From: Moniliophthora roreri
Lineage: Eukaryota; Basidiomycota; Agaricomycetes; Agaricales; Marasmiaceae
Direction of reading: 5' to 3'
Assembly: GCA_001466705.2 (NCBI GenBank)
Contig: LATX02000254.1
Coordinates: 62,001-126,000 of the forward strand
Length of the DNA stretch: 64,000 bases
Under the pieces are notes generated by a model. That model was not told the origin of the DNA. It searched no databases and was given only the letters and a program-made list of their open reading frames with translations. The position numbers and the translations under genes were made by a program. Positions 9,998 through 20,800 of this stretch are shown here, in pieces. Each line of letters opens with the position of its first letter. Position 1 is the stretch's first letter.

Positions 9998-11350
9998 ACG
10001 ACTCCCCCACGAGCCAGACTTACTGCGGAAGAAGAAGACGACATCGATCGTGATATCGATCTTGCACGACGGCTTCAGAACATCGGGATCGAACTTTCGG
10101 GACACCCCGAACTGACCAGGCGTACAATTATAACCCGCCACCACCGTCGCGAAGCCATCCGACAGCTCTCCGACATGCTTGGGCCAGACACAACGACAGA
10201 CGAAGGAACACAACCCGACGACGAGCAGAGGAACAACTCGACCCCTCTATCCACATTGACAGACTTGCCCTTCTTCGGGAATATCGGCACGTCAGGAACC
10301 AGAACCGAGAACTCGACAGAATCATTGGAATTTTCCACACCCTCTACTCCTATTGTAGAAGAAGACAAACCAGACGAAACAGAAATGTTGGGAGAACAGA
10401 GCTCAACCCCGAAACGCGATCAGAAACCGAAGACACAGGAAGAGATGATCATCAGCGTTGTGACTGCTGTACTAGAAGAGAAGAAGAAGGACAAGGGGGT
10501 GAAAGTAGCAGCCCCGGAACCCTTTGATGGAGATCGAAAGGAGACGCGGAGATTCCTTACCGAAGTTGAGATATACCTCCGCATGCACCCTACCGAATAT
10601 GATACTGACGAGAAGAAATGTCTCTTCTTTCTGTCATATCTCCGAGGAAAAGATACACAAGCATGGAAACAACGAAACACCGATCTAATCTTTGATTGGA
10701 AAGATGGTGACGAAAAACTGGAATGGAAGGATCTGAAGGCTGCCTTCAAAAGGCACTACCTTCCCATCGATATCAAAGCTGATGCACAGCTAAAGATCGA
10801 AGACATGAAGATGGGAGAACGAGCCGATAATTACATCAACGAATTCAGAGTCCTGGCTGACGAGTCCGGGTACGACGAAGAAGCATTGGCCCACATCTTT
10901 CGAAAAGGATTGCCGTTTGTACTAGCGGACAAAATCCTGAATCAGCCACAAGGACGACCCAAAGATTTGAACGGATGGTACGAAGCGGCCATTCGATTCG
11001 ACGAGCAATACAAATACGCTAAGGCTGTTCAGAAGCCTCGAAGGTTCCAGATGGCAAACGAGAAGAAGAAGAAGTTTGAGAAGAAGGAAACCACTGTCAA
11101 CTGAATGGAGACAGGCCGGCTATCTGAAGAAGATCGCCGAGAATATATGAAGGACGGCAGGTGCTTCCGATGCGCCAAACAAGGACATCTTAGCCGAGAT
11201 TGTCCAATGAAGAATGCAGAGAAAACCCCAGAAAAAGCCGTAAAGAAGACGCCTAGGGAGGCTTATGTGAAGATCCAGGCAATGTTCAAGGAGTACAGCC
11301 ACGAAGAACAGAAGGAATTGCTGAACATTATGGAAGACGAGGGTTTTTGA
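9998..11350 (+). pseudogene. gag: gag of inner gypsy element (capsid and zinc knuckle), start lost and one premature stop
   Basis: The first ATG of the long frame is 10175, but the frame is open and conserved upstream: the codon at 9998 is ACG followed by TPPRA, where the outer element has ATG followed by TPPRA, so the original start was probably lost by T-to-C. A retrotransposon gag capsid domain follows, with a FDGDRKETRRFL block and an EDMKMGERADNYINEFR block. A TGA at 11102-11104 interrupts the frame just before the zinc knuckle CFRCAKQGHLSRDC (CX2CX4HX4C); CGA is the likely ancestral codon. The normal stop is TGA at 11348, inside a -1 frameshift site. The protein would form the virus-like particle and bind element RNA. 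Confidence 0.85.
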
Positions 11351-11386
11351 AGTGGCGGAAGAGGCCAACTCTCTCTCCGCCCCCAC
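11341..11386 (+). promoter_or_regulatory. -1 programmed ribosomal frameshift site with candidate hairpin
   Basis: The heptamer GGGTTTT (11341-11347) lies in the X XXY YYZ register of the gag frame and touches the gag TGA (11348-11350). The pol frame is exactly -1 to gag. Downstream, GTGG (11352-11355) can pair with CCAC (11383-11386), CGGA with TCCG (11376-11379), and AGAG (11360-11363) with CTCT (11369-11372), giving a stacked hairpin. The outer element has an identical heptamer and stop context. Confidence 0.65.
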
Positions 11387-14300
11387 CAATTACGATATCG
11401 AACGTTGTATTAGCTAAGTTAGACCGAAATTCTATGCGAATCCCTTTGGCTTACAACGTTGGATCAGAAAAAGTCGGAATAAATGGGCTCCTAGACTCAG
11501 GAGCAGGAGGCCTTTTCATGGCTCCCGAAACGGCAAAACGATTACGGCTCCCACGAGAACGGCTCCCCGAAAACATTCAGGTTTTTAATGTTGATGGAAC
11601 GCCGAACAAATCAGCCTGGATCACACACTCGGTAACGGCTACATATCAATTCGGAACGAGGAACTTGACAGATACGTTTTTACTCTCTGGACTAGGGAAA
11701 GAAGACGTCATCTTAGGACTCCCTTGGTTACAGAAGTATAATCCAGATGTCAATTGGAAGTCTGGAGAAGTTCTATTTCGCCCGAAACAGTACATCAAAA
11801 TACCTCGACGGGAGAACATCTTCGACACCGAAACACCGGAACAAATCATTAATCGAATCGATATCAGAGCCAAGATGTCGGCCTCACAATTAATGGCACA
11901 CCAGGTTGAACAAAAGGAACAGACTTTCGAAACATTGGTCCCTGACTATCTCCACGGATTTAAGGCGCAATTCGAAGACAAAGAAGCTGAACAGTTTCCA
12001 ATATCTCGACATTACGATCATGCCATCGATCTGAAACCCGACTTTGTGTCTAAAGATTGCAAGCTTTATTCGTTAACGGTACCGGAACAACAAGAACTGG
12101 ACAAATTCCTCGATGAGAACCTTCGAAAGGGATACATTCGAAAATCGAAGTCTCCGAACGCTTCTCCATTTTTCTTTGTGGGCAAGAAAGAAAAAGGGAA
12201 ACTGCGACCGACACAGGATTACCGGAGATTAAACGACGGGACCGTCAAGAATGCATACCCGTTGCCATTGATCTCAGATCTAATTGACAAGTTACGTGGG
12301 GCAACCATCTTTTCCAAACTTGATTTACGTAACGGGTACAACAATGTCAGGATCAAAGATGGCGATCAGTGGAAGGCAGCCTTCAAGACCAATCGAGGGT
12401 TGTTCGAACCTACGGTTATGTTTTTCGGATTAATGAATTCACCAGCAACATTCCAAGCCTTTATGGACGATATTCTGTCGGATTTCATGGCTGAAGGATG
12501 GTGTCTCGTATATATGGACGACATCCTCATATATTCCACCAATAAAGAGGAACATATGGAGCGATCACGAAGACTCCTTCAGCGCTTAAAGGAACAAGAT
12601 CTTTACCTAAAGCCGCACAAATGCGAATTCAACGTCAAAGAGGTTATATTTTTAGGATTGGTGATTCGGCCGGGAACTATTGGAATGGACCCTGTTAAGT
12701 TGGCAGGAATACAGGATTGACCAGCTCCCACAACGGTAACAGGAGTCCGAAGCTTCACTGGGTTCGCCAACTTTTATCGGAAGTTTATTGGCAGATATGT
12801 GGAGATTGCAAAACCCCTCTATGATCTCACCAAGAAGGGGGTGGTGTTCCTATGGAACGATGCCTGTCAAGATGCGTTCGAAACCCTTAAATGAAAGTTC
12901 TCACAGCAACCATTGTTACAGATCCCAGATTCTTTGAAACCGTTCATCATTGAAGCAGATGCATCAAAGTGGGCCTCTGGCGTGGTCTTACGACAAAAGG
13001 GTACTGATGGTGAATGGCATCCTTGTGGTTACATATCACACGCCTTCGATGCTACAGAACGCAACTATGAAATCTACGATCGGGAATTATTTGCAATCGT
13101 TAGGGCGCTACAGACTTGGCGACATTATGTCATGGGGAACAGTTTCCCTGTGACCATCCTTTCAGATCACAAGAACCTGACGTATTTCAGGACGGCACAG
13201 AAATTGAATCGAAGACAGGCAAGGTGGAGCCTTCTGTTATCGATGTTCGACCTTCGGCTAGTCCACGTTCCAGGGACCCAAATGGTGCAGTCGGATGCAC
13301 TTTCGAGACGGTCGGATCATGTTTTACGGGAAGACACGGATAACGACAATGTGGTATTACTACCGGACGCACTGTTCATCAATGCGATCGATATAGATCT
13401 CCAACGGCGCTTACAAGACACCCTGGGAAAGGACGACTTTCATGCTAGCGCTTTAGAATCTCTACTCGATCAAGGAATTCCTCCAATTAAGTCTTCTCTT
13501 TCTGATTGGAAATTCGAAGATGATCTACTCTTCTATAAAGGGCGTGTTTACGTTCCCAATGACATCACATTACGAAGGGAAATTGTCAAGACCATTCATG
13601 AGGGACAGCCTTTTGGACACCCGGGTCAGTTTGGAACCATCGACTTGGTTGGGAGGGAATTTTGGTGGCCCGGTATGGCTAAGTTCATCAAAGCTTTTGT
13701 TGATAGCTGTGCCCCGTGTCAACAGATGAAAGTCAATACCCATCCATCTGTAGCGGGCATCTTACCAATCGCAGGAGTACCGAATGCAGTCCCTTTCCAA
13801 ACTTTGACGATGGACCTGATCACGGATCTTCCCGAATCTGATGGAATGGACTCAATAATGGTCGTGGTAGACCATTCATCTACGAAGGGGGTAATTTTCA
13901 TCCCTTGCACCAAGAAACTGGACGCGACAAAGGCTGCGGAACTCCTTTTTCAGCACGTATACAAGAGATACAGTTTGGCAGAAAGGATTATTTCAGACAG
14001 AGACCCAAGGTTCGCAGCAGAGGTGTTTCAAGAAATGGCCAGACTCCTGGGAGTCAAACACTCGATGAGTACCGCCTATCACCCACAGACAGATGGAGAA
14101 ACTGAAAGAATCAATCAGGAAGTCGAAATCTACCTAAGATTCTTTTGTGGGAAACAACAAACAGAATGGAACAAACATCTGCACATGGCAGAATTTGCAC
14201 ACAACAATAGAACCCATTCCGTCACCCATCATTCCCCATTCTTCATGACCATGGGATATCATCCGAGACCACTGCCAACAGTATTTGGAAAGACCAACGT

Positions 14301-14841
14301 TCCATCAGTGGAAAAACGATTGTCAGAGTTAAAGCGGCTTAGAGAGGAAACTTCATCAATGATCGAACTCGCTAGAAAAAGGGTACTGGAAAGGGGGAAC
14401 AAAAGGAATGATGTATTCGAAAAGGGACAAAAGGTATGGCTAGAAGGGAAAAACCTAGACTTCGGATACCCCACCAAGAAGTTATCGCCAAAGAGAGAAG
14501 GACCCTTCGAAGTAGAAGAAGTCATGGGACCCGTCACCTACAAACTGAAATTGCCAAGACAATGGAGGATACATCCCGTTTTCCACGTCGGATTGTTATC
14601 GCCGTACAAAGAAACAGATGAACACGGAGCCAATTATCTGGAACCACCCCCGGACATAATAGATGGCCATGAGGAGTTGGAGATCGAAGCGATTGTGGGT
14701 CACAAGCCAAGGAAAACCCCGAAGAAGTTCTTAGTGTCCTGGAAAGGATATGATTCTTCACACAATGAATGGAAGGAAAAAGAAGAATTGGCGAACGCAA
14801 TGGAAATTTACTTGGACTATATAATCAAGAACAAGTTGTAG
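11347..14841 (+). pseudogene. pol: pol of inner gypsy element: protease, RT, RNase H, integrase, chromodomain
   Basis: One frame with two premature TGA stops (12718-12720, where Trp is expected, and 12892-12894, where CGA is likely). Order: aspartic protease (LLDSGAGG, about 11491), reverse transcriptase (FSKLDLRNGYNN; YMDD at about 12511), RNase H (FIIEADASKWASG, about 12946), integrase zinc domain (HPGQFG...CAPCQQMK), integrase core with DLITDLP, SDRDPRF and [14 protein letters not shown] giving the D,D,E residues, a GPF/Y-type region, and a C-terminal chromodomain (LVSWKGYDSSHNEW, about 14730). The chromodomain places it among chromoviruses and probably directs integration to marked chromatin. 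Translation is expected by -1 frameshift from gag. Confidence 0.93.
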
Positions 14842-14863
14842 AGAAAAATCATCATCTCTCAAC

Positions 14864-16114
14864 ATGTCCAACCAACAAGCCACTTCTTCCAACCTCCACG
14901 ACCGACCCCTTCCTCCTCCTCCCGTTCACACTGAAGACCCCGACCAAGTCCACTACACCGGCCCCTTCTGCCCGTCCCCCTTCGAACTCCTCTATCTTGT
15001 CAACACCGGTGAACACGATGACACCCTGAGACTTGGAACTGAAGCCTCTCCAGTTCACCGAATCACCGTCGACGGCTTAATCCGACTTCGAGAACAATGA
15101 GCTGCGCTCGATCGAATAATCCAGGAGACGAACACGTACTCTGCAAATTTGGCGTACAACGCTACAGCAGGTGCCGCAGGCGGCCTTGTGCTACAGGGAC
15201 CAGTAACGGTACCGTGCCCGCCTGCATATTCTCATGATGACGACGCACCCAACGTATCTAACGCTGCAGGTACCGTCCCCGAGGGTGTTTGCGATGCAAA
15301 TCCAAACAGCCCAGAATTCTGGATGGCCCATACAGCCTACATCGAGCGAATTCGGCGAGCGACAGAACTGGCCAGTGTCCAGTACGACAGAATTCCCTCC
15401 ATCCCCACCCCAAGCTTTGGTCTATCTAGGCCATTTAATAGAACCCGACAACCAACTGCCGTTCATTCCCCAGAACGACTCGCCTCCCCCGCTTCAAGTC
15501 CTACCTCCCTCGTTTATCCAGACCCCCCAAGTCCCTCTAGTAACGATGCCTCCGATGATGGATCAATTGTCGTTGAGCACATTCCCCCCTCCAAACCCGA
15601 CAGCCCCCCTATGTATGCCGCCTCCATCGGCATCCGAACTCCGACCCCTAGCGATTCAGGCCCCGAGGCCGTCGAATCCGATATGGAGAGCATCCACTCC
15701 CCCCAGATTCAGGGATGCGACAACTGCGACCCCCCCGCCACGGTACCGTTCCGTGCCGACGGAACATTCAACCCTTTCTTTCAACCGCTCCGGATTACTT
15801 TTACCACCGACCGAGACACCCCCGAACCTATCGCTCGCGAACCGCAGGCCAACGCCGGTCCCTCCTCGAATGCTGATCCGAGATCCGACAGCGCGATCAG
15901 TGTGGGACGACGAAGACCTCGACGAAGCGTCGTCGAGCGAGCCATCCTCGTCTCCGACCAACAGCGACGACATGACCGACGAAGTTTACGAGTACCTCTC
16001 TGCCCTGTGTGCAGAGTGGCGTACCACCGCGGCCGAGAATGCCTGAACTACCGTTGTCAAGTATGCGGGACGGCTGCGCCTGGTCACCTCTCTAGAGATT
16101 GTCGTCTCAAATGA
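14864..16114 (+). pseudogene. third ORF of inner gypsy element: Pro/Ser-rich protein with two C-terminal zinc knuckles
   Basis: Starts 22 nt after the pol stop with MSNQQATSSN, then a conserved FELLYLVN block. One in-frame TGA (15098-15100, probably from TGG) splits it. The middle is rich in Pro, Ser, Asp and low in structure. The end carries CPVCRVAYHRGREC (CX2CX4HX4C) and CQVCGTAAPGHLSRDC (CX2CX6HX4C). The outer element has the same ORF in the same place with the same two motifs, so it is a real, conserved accessory gene rather than chance. The position is that of env in other gypsy elements, but no signal peptide or membrane segment is visible. Function unknown; nucleic-acid binding is the natural inference. 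Confidence 0.75.
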
Positions 16115-16352
16115 CGGTCGACAAGAATTGCTCGACACCACTATCCCCAGCGCCCATCGTCTCCTGGAGATGATATCTACGGGGGTGACCCCGACACCGA
16201 GCTCTATGGAGACGGGGAGCAGTAGTTCGACAGTCGCCGCCGAAGAAAATGTGGAGGAAAATTACGAGTGGGTATATACTGGACGACAGGAATCGTTCAG
16301 GGAAGTAACTCTGGCAGATGGAACCGTGGCGAGATTGGAATTTCGCCCCTAG
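16115..16352 (+). CDS. conserved +1-frame extension after the zinc knuckles of the third ORF
   Basis: Immediately after the zinc-knuckle frame ends, the +1 frame encodes QELLDTTIPSAHRLLEMIS and continues to a stop at 16350-16352. The outer element has, also +1 to its zinc knuckles, RELRDEMILAAHQLFTMIGD. The shared offset suggests either a +1 frameshift, an unrecognised small intron or a separate overlapping ORF. ATG at 16128 gives 74 codons if translated alone. Function unknown. Confidence 0.45.
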
Positions 16353-16363
16353 CGCGGGGGTAA
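16352..16363 (+). promoter_or_regulatory. polypurine tract of inner element
   Basis: GCGCGGGGGTAA directly abuts the 3' LTR start at 16364. A G-run at this position is the expected plus-strand primer. The outer element has an equivalent AGGGGGTAA before its 3' LTR. Confidence 0.6.
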
Positions 16364-16778
16364 TGTTACAGTGCCACAGACTCTTGTATGATAGGACTCC
16401 CATGTGACCGCGTGTATAACTAATTATTTCTCTTTCTTTCTACGACGTTCTTGAACTCTTATATAACAGATATTCTTTCTCCTTCTCTCCGATTCTATCG
16501 CTTTATTATGTATTCATTCTACGATGTTCTCTCGAGTTCTGACTCATTTGTAATCGTAGATACGCTGTACTATTTAAGTAGCATAAACTGGGTCTCAAGC
16601 TCCTCAGCTTGACCTGGTTAACTATAAACCTTGTTCTAGCAGCAGAACGAACTCTTGAGTTACGAACGAAGAGACCACCTCCTAGTTCTGACTTGAACTC
16701 TGAACCTTGAACCTTACGAGCTTCTTGACTACGTCATAGTCAGGTAGTTTGACATTGCTGCACACAAGTAACGTAACA
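16364..16778 (+). repeat. 3' LTR of inner gypsy element
   Basis: 415 bp direct repeat of 9537-9951. I see two differences near the end, both CG in the 5' copy and CA in this copy. Followed by TSD GTGTA (16779-16783). Confidence 0.95.
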
Positions 16779-16783
16779 GTGTA

Positions 16784-17853
16784 CCTCATCAAGTAACGCC
16801 ATAGTATGCGTTATAGAATCGCTTGACATTGAGTCTATTGGCAAAGCCCTGTCGTCCGGCTCTGCGTCCTTGTCGTCCCACACCAACACGATAGGGACGT
16901 TGGGTATCTGGGTTGATGGGGACAATGGGAGCAGGGAGGTGTACGGGGTTCAGGAGACTTGGAGAAAGTCTCACTGACTTGAATGTTCCTCTGGTAGGTT
17001 CGGTTGAACTGGAAGAGGTGGCGGGGAGTTTATGGATGGGAGACATTGGGAGCAGAGTAGCAGGAGGGGAGACATCTGGGAATTTTCCAGCTCTTCCACT
17101 GGCGTCGGAGACATTCAATTCGTCACTTCCTGCATCGTCAGTAATGGGGAATGGATCAGGGTAGAGAAGGGTTCGCTGGTCGGCAGGTAAACTGCTGATG
17201 CCTGCCATGGGAGTTGGGCTTCTTCTGCTGGAAGGTACATCCACGTGTATGGCTGCGTGGGCCTGGGGGATAGAGGAGGAGGGGATTGGGGTCTGAACCA
17301 CTCCAATACATCGCTGTCTAAGCTGGAGGAGGAACTGGCCCTTGGAGATCTCAGTTGCTCGTTTGAGACCTCTTTGATGGGCGATAACCTTTCGGAGGAA
17401 GGCTGGGTCGTTGGGGCTGACGTCCTCGTCTGTAGCGAAGCAATCTCCATCAGGATCTGTATCGGGAAGGATCACATGAAGCGGTAAGTTTGCGATGTCA
17501 AGAGATGGATGTGGTACTGCAATAGCCCCTGTTACAGTGAAACTGTCGTCGTCTACAATGTGTTGGGCTAGCATGCCCATGTGTCAGTCTAATCTGGTCA
17601 CGTTCTCTAGTAATTGTCGTCGTTGTCCTCGAAGAAAGAGAAGACAGCCATAGAGGGCTCAGTTCCTCTCACTGCTGGCGTCAGTCGCAGTCGTCATTTC
17701 TTCATTGTAATGTTCGCTGTTCAGCAGGTAGAGCAGTTCGAATGTGGAAGGGTGGAAGGGTTCAGTGTGGACAACGTCGTCTGGGAGGACTTGGACTGGG
17801 GGGTTGAAGGGAGGGAGGCCAGTTCGGACTGATGGGTTGGTATAGGAAGACAT
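16784..17853 (-). pseudogene. 5' part of the third ORF of the outer element
   Basis: On the minus strand, starting MSSYTNPSVR at 17853, 20 nt downstream of the pol stop at 17874. The block FHPSTFELLYLLN aligns with FCPSPFELLYLVN of the inner element. Two in-frame TGA codons follow (about 17659 and 17581), then a long Pro/Ser-rich stretch up to the insertion point of the inner element. It continues at 9531 with the double zinc knuckle. The protein is diverged from its inner counterpart except for the N-terminal block, two short middle blocks and the knuckles. Confidence 0.65.
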
Positions 17854-17873
17854 GTTTCGGTAAGGAATGGGGA

Positions 17874-20800
17874 TCAATGCAAGTTGTGCACAATTTTATA
17901 GTCCAGATACAGTTCCATTGAATGTTTTAGGCCTGCTGGTTTCAGCCATTGATTGTGCGAGGAGTCGTATCCTTTCCAGAAGACAAAGTATTCCTTTGGG
18001 GGTTGGTTCTTCCTTTTTGGTCGATGTCCGATGATGGCTTCAACTTTGTATTCCTCTTGCCCTTCAACTATGTCCGGGGGTGGTTCCAGAAAGTTGGGTC
18101 CATGGACGTCGGTTTCCTTGTATCGTGACAAAAGACCAGTGTGGAAAACGGGGTGGATTCTCCATTGAAATGGGAGTTTCAACCTGTACGTTATGAGTCC
18201 TAGGACTTCTGTGATTTCGAAAGGTCCTTCGCGTTTTGGGAATAGTTTTGGAGAGAGATACCCCAAGGACAAGTTCTTTCCTTCTAGCCAAACCTTCTGA
18301 CCCTTTTCGAACTTGTCTAAGTCCCTTCCACTTCTCTCTTTCACCCTTCTTGCCACAATGTCCAGTAGAGCTGATGTTTCTTCTCTCAACTTCTTCAATT
18401 CAGCCACCCTTTTCTCCACAGAGGGAACTGTTGTTTTCTCAAAGACGGTGGGAAGAGGACGGAGATGATATCCCATTGTGAGGTAAAAAGGGGAGTTCTT
18501 TGTGACTGAATGTGTTCGGGTATTGTGTGCGAATTCGGCAAAGTGAAGGAGGTCTTTCCACTTTGTTTGTTCTTTGGCGCAAAAGAATTGAAGAAAGATC
18601 TCCACTTCCTGATTGACTCTTTCTGTTACAGTCATACACTCAGACAATCTTTTTCTTCAGTTTTCTTTTTCCCTTCCCTTTCATATTCATAGCTTTGACA
18701 CTTTAGCGCCTTTGAGTGCTAGTTTTCTCTTTTCACCTATGCTTCTCATTAACATCTGGACACATCCACCTTCCCAGTCCCCTTTTCCGAATCTATGCTT
18801 TTCTTATTATTTAAGACATCATCATTATGTCATTCATGACATCAAGATGAGGTCATTATTCTATTCGTTTCTTTCCTTTTCTATTTATGATGCAATGTCA
18901 TATCTGGCATCGCTTATTGTATCATTATATCTATTTTCATTCCTTGACATCATCTCTGATGTCATGTTCCTATTTATGATATCATCAAAGGTACATTCTG
19001 TTTACTCAACAAATAATGTCACTCTTGCAGTTTGTATGCAAAGTAGTAACTACAATCGTTGTATAAGTAGATAGTTTGCAGGTCTAAGCTACCTCAGCTT
19101 GACCTGGTTAATCTTTTGGACATCTTGCTCACTTCGACTGAACTATCAGAACCTTAGTGAAAGCTAGGGAATTCAAACTCAAACTCAAACTTGATCTTAG
19201 CGCTCAACACCACTACGTCATTGTGATTGTTGAGTTGTTGTTGTTGCTGCACAAGTAACGTAACACTTTCAGTCTCTCCGTCCGTTTGAGGATGATAGGC
19301 AGTACTTAGCATTTGCTTTATCCCCAATAACTTTCCCATCTCTTTGAAGACTTCAGCTGCAAATTGTGGGTCTCAATCCGAAATAATCTTGTCGGGTAGT
19401 CTGAAGTGCTTGTAGACATGTTGAAAAAGTAATTCTGCCATATCTGTGGCATCAATCTTCTTGTGGCATGGGATGAAAATCACCCCCTTCATAGCTGCAT
19501 AAATCACAATCCGCAATCTTGGGTAGGTCTGTGATTAAATCCATCAATATGATTTGGAAGGGCAACGCATCTTTGTGGCCCCCAATGGGCTGTATAGGCA
19601 TTTGCATGGGATGTGTGTTTACTTTCATTTGTTGGCATGCAGCGCACCCATCAACAAATGATTTGATGAACTTCGTCATCTCTGGCCACCAATAATCTTT
19701 TTGCACCTGATCAACCGTGTTCTATTGTCCAGAGTGTCCGTGAGATAATGCTTTGTGAATTGTTTTGACAACGAGTCTTCAAAGTGTTGGGTCATTCGGC
19801 ACATAAATCCTATCTTTGTAAAACAATAGGTTGCCCTCTGTTCGCCAGTCTTGTAAGGAAGACTTGATCGGTGGCGTCCCTTTTTCGATTAGGCTTTCTA
19901 TTGTCATTTGAAGGAATTTGTTGCTTGGTAAAGCTTCCTCCAGCATCGTTTTCAGCTCCATATCGATCACGTTAACAAATAACTTATCTGGTAACATGAC
20001 GATGTCTTCATTGTCATTTTCTTCTTTGTCCACTAGATCCGGTCATCTTGAAAGGGCATCAGATTGAACCATCTTCGTTCCTGGAACATGCACCAGTCGA
20101 AGGTCGAATTGAGTTAAGTATAGACTCAATCTGGCTTGTCATCGATTCAGTTTCTGGGCAGTTTGGAAGTAAGTAAGGTTCTTGTGATCTGATAGGATGG
20201 TCACCGGGTGGGCTCCTCCTAGGAGATAATGTTCCCAAGCTTTCAGGGCGTTAGTGATTGCCAACAGTTCGCAGTCGTAAATCTTATAGTTCCGTTCAGT
20301 TGAAGTGAAGGTGTGTGAGATGTATCCACATGGGTGTAGTTCTCCGTCAGAACCTTGTTGTTTCAATACCACTCCTGTGGCCCATTTCAACGTGTCGGCT
20401 TCAATTATGAAAGGCTTTTCATTGTCCGGCATTTGTAAGATCGGTCTTTGGAGGAATTTTGCTTTGAGCACATTGAACACAATGTCTCGTATTTTCGTCC
20501 ATTTGAATTTCGTGTCCTTTTTTTTTAACTCGTGTAAAGGTCATGCCAGTTCCGTGTATTTGCCTATGAACTTGCAGTAGAAATTTGCAAATCTGAGGAA
20601 CGATCGCACACCTTTAATCATTTTGGGAGCTTCCCAATCTTTGATCCCGGCCAGTTTTGTTTCGTCCATCAATATATGTCCTGGTGTAATGACCATTCCT
20701 AAGAAGAGCGTTTTTGTAACTTCGAATTCACACTTTTCCAGTTTCAGGTAGAGGTCGTTCTCTCATAATCATTCCAGAACATGTCTCGTGTGAAGTCGAT

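Larger units (their letters stand above)
9537..16778 (+). mobile_element. inner chromodomain Ty3/gypsy LTR retrotransposon
   Basis: LTRs of 415 bp (9537-9951 and 16364-16778) differ, as far as I can see, at only two positions, both CG to CA, so the insertion is young. The 5-bp target duplication GTGTA is at 9532-9536 and 16779-16783. Internal order is PBS, gag with zinc knuckle, -1 frameshift, protease-RT-RNase H-integrase-chromodomain, third ORF with two zinc knuckles, polypurine tract. In-frame stops at 11102, 12718, 12892 and 15098 mean this copy cannot make full proteins without readthrough. It is related to, but clearly diverged from, the outer element. Confidence 0.95.

Noticed and set aside
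15234..16046. 270-codon ORF overlapping the third ORF of the inner element in another frame
   Set aside because: It is a shadow of the Pro/Ser-rich frame; the conserved zinc knuckles and FELLYL block are in the other frame.
18613..19074. 153-codon plus-strand ORF rich in Phe, Ser and Leu
   Set aside because: Lies entirely within the solo LTR and its border; no gene.
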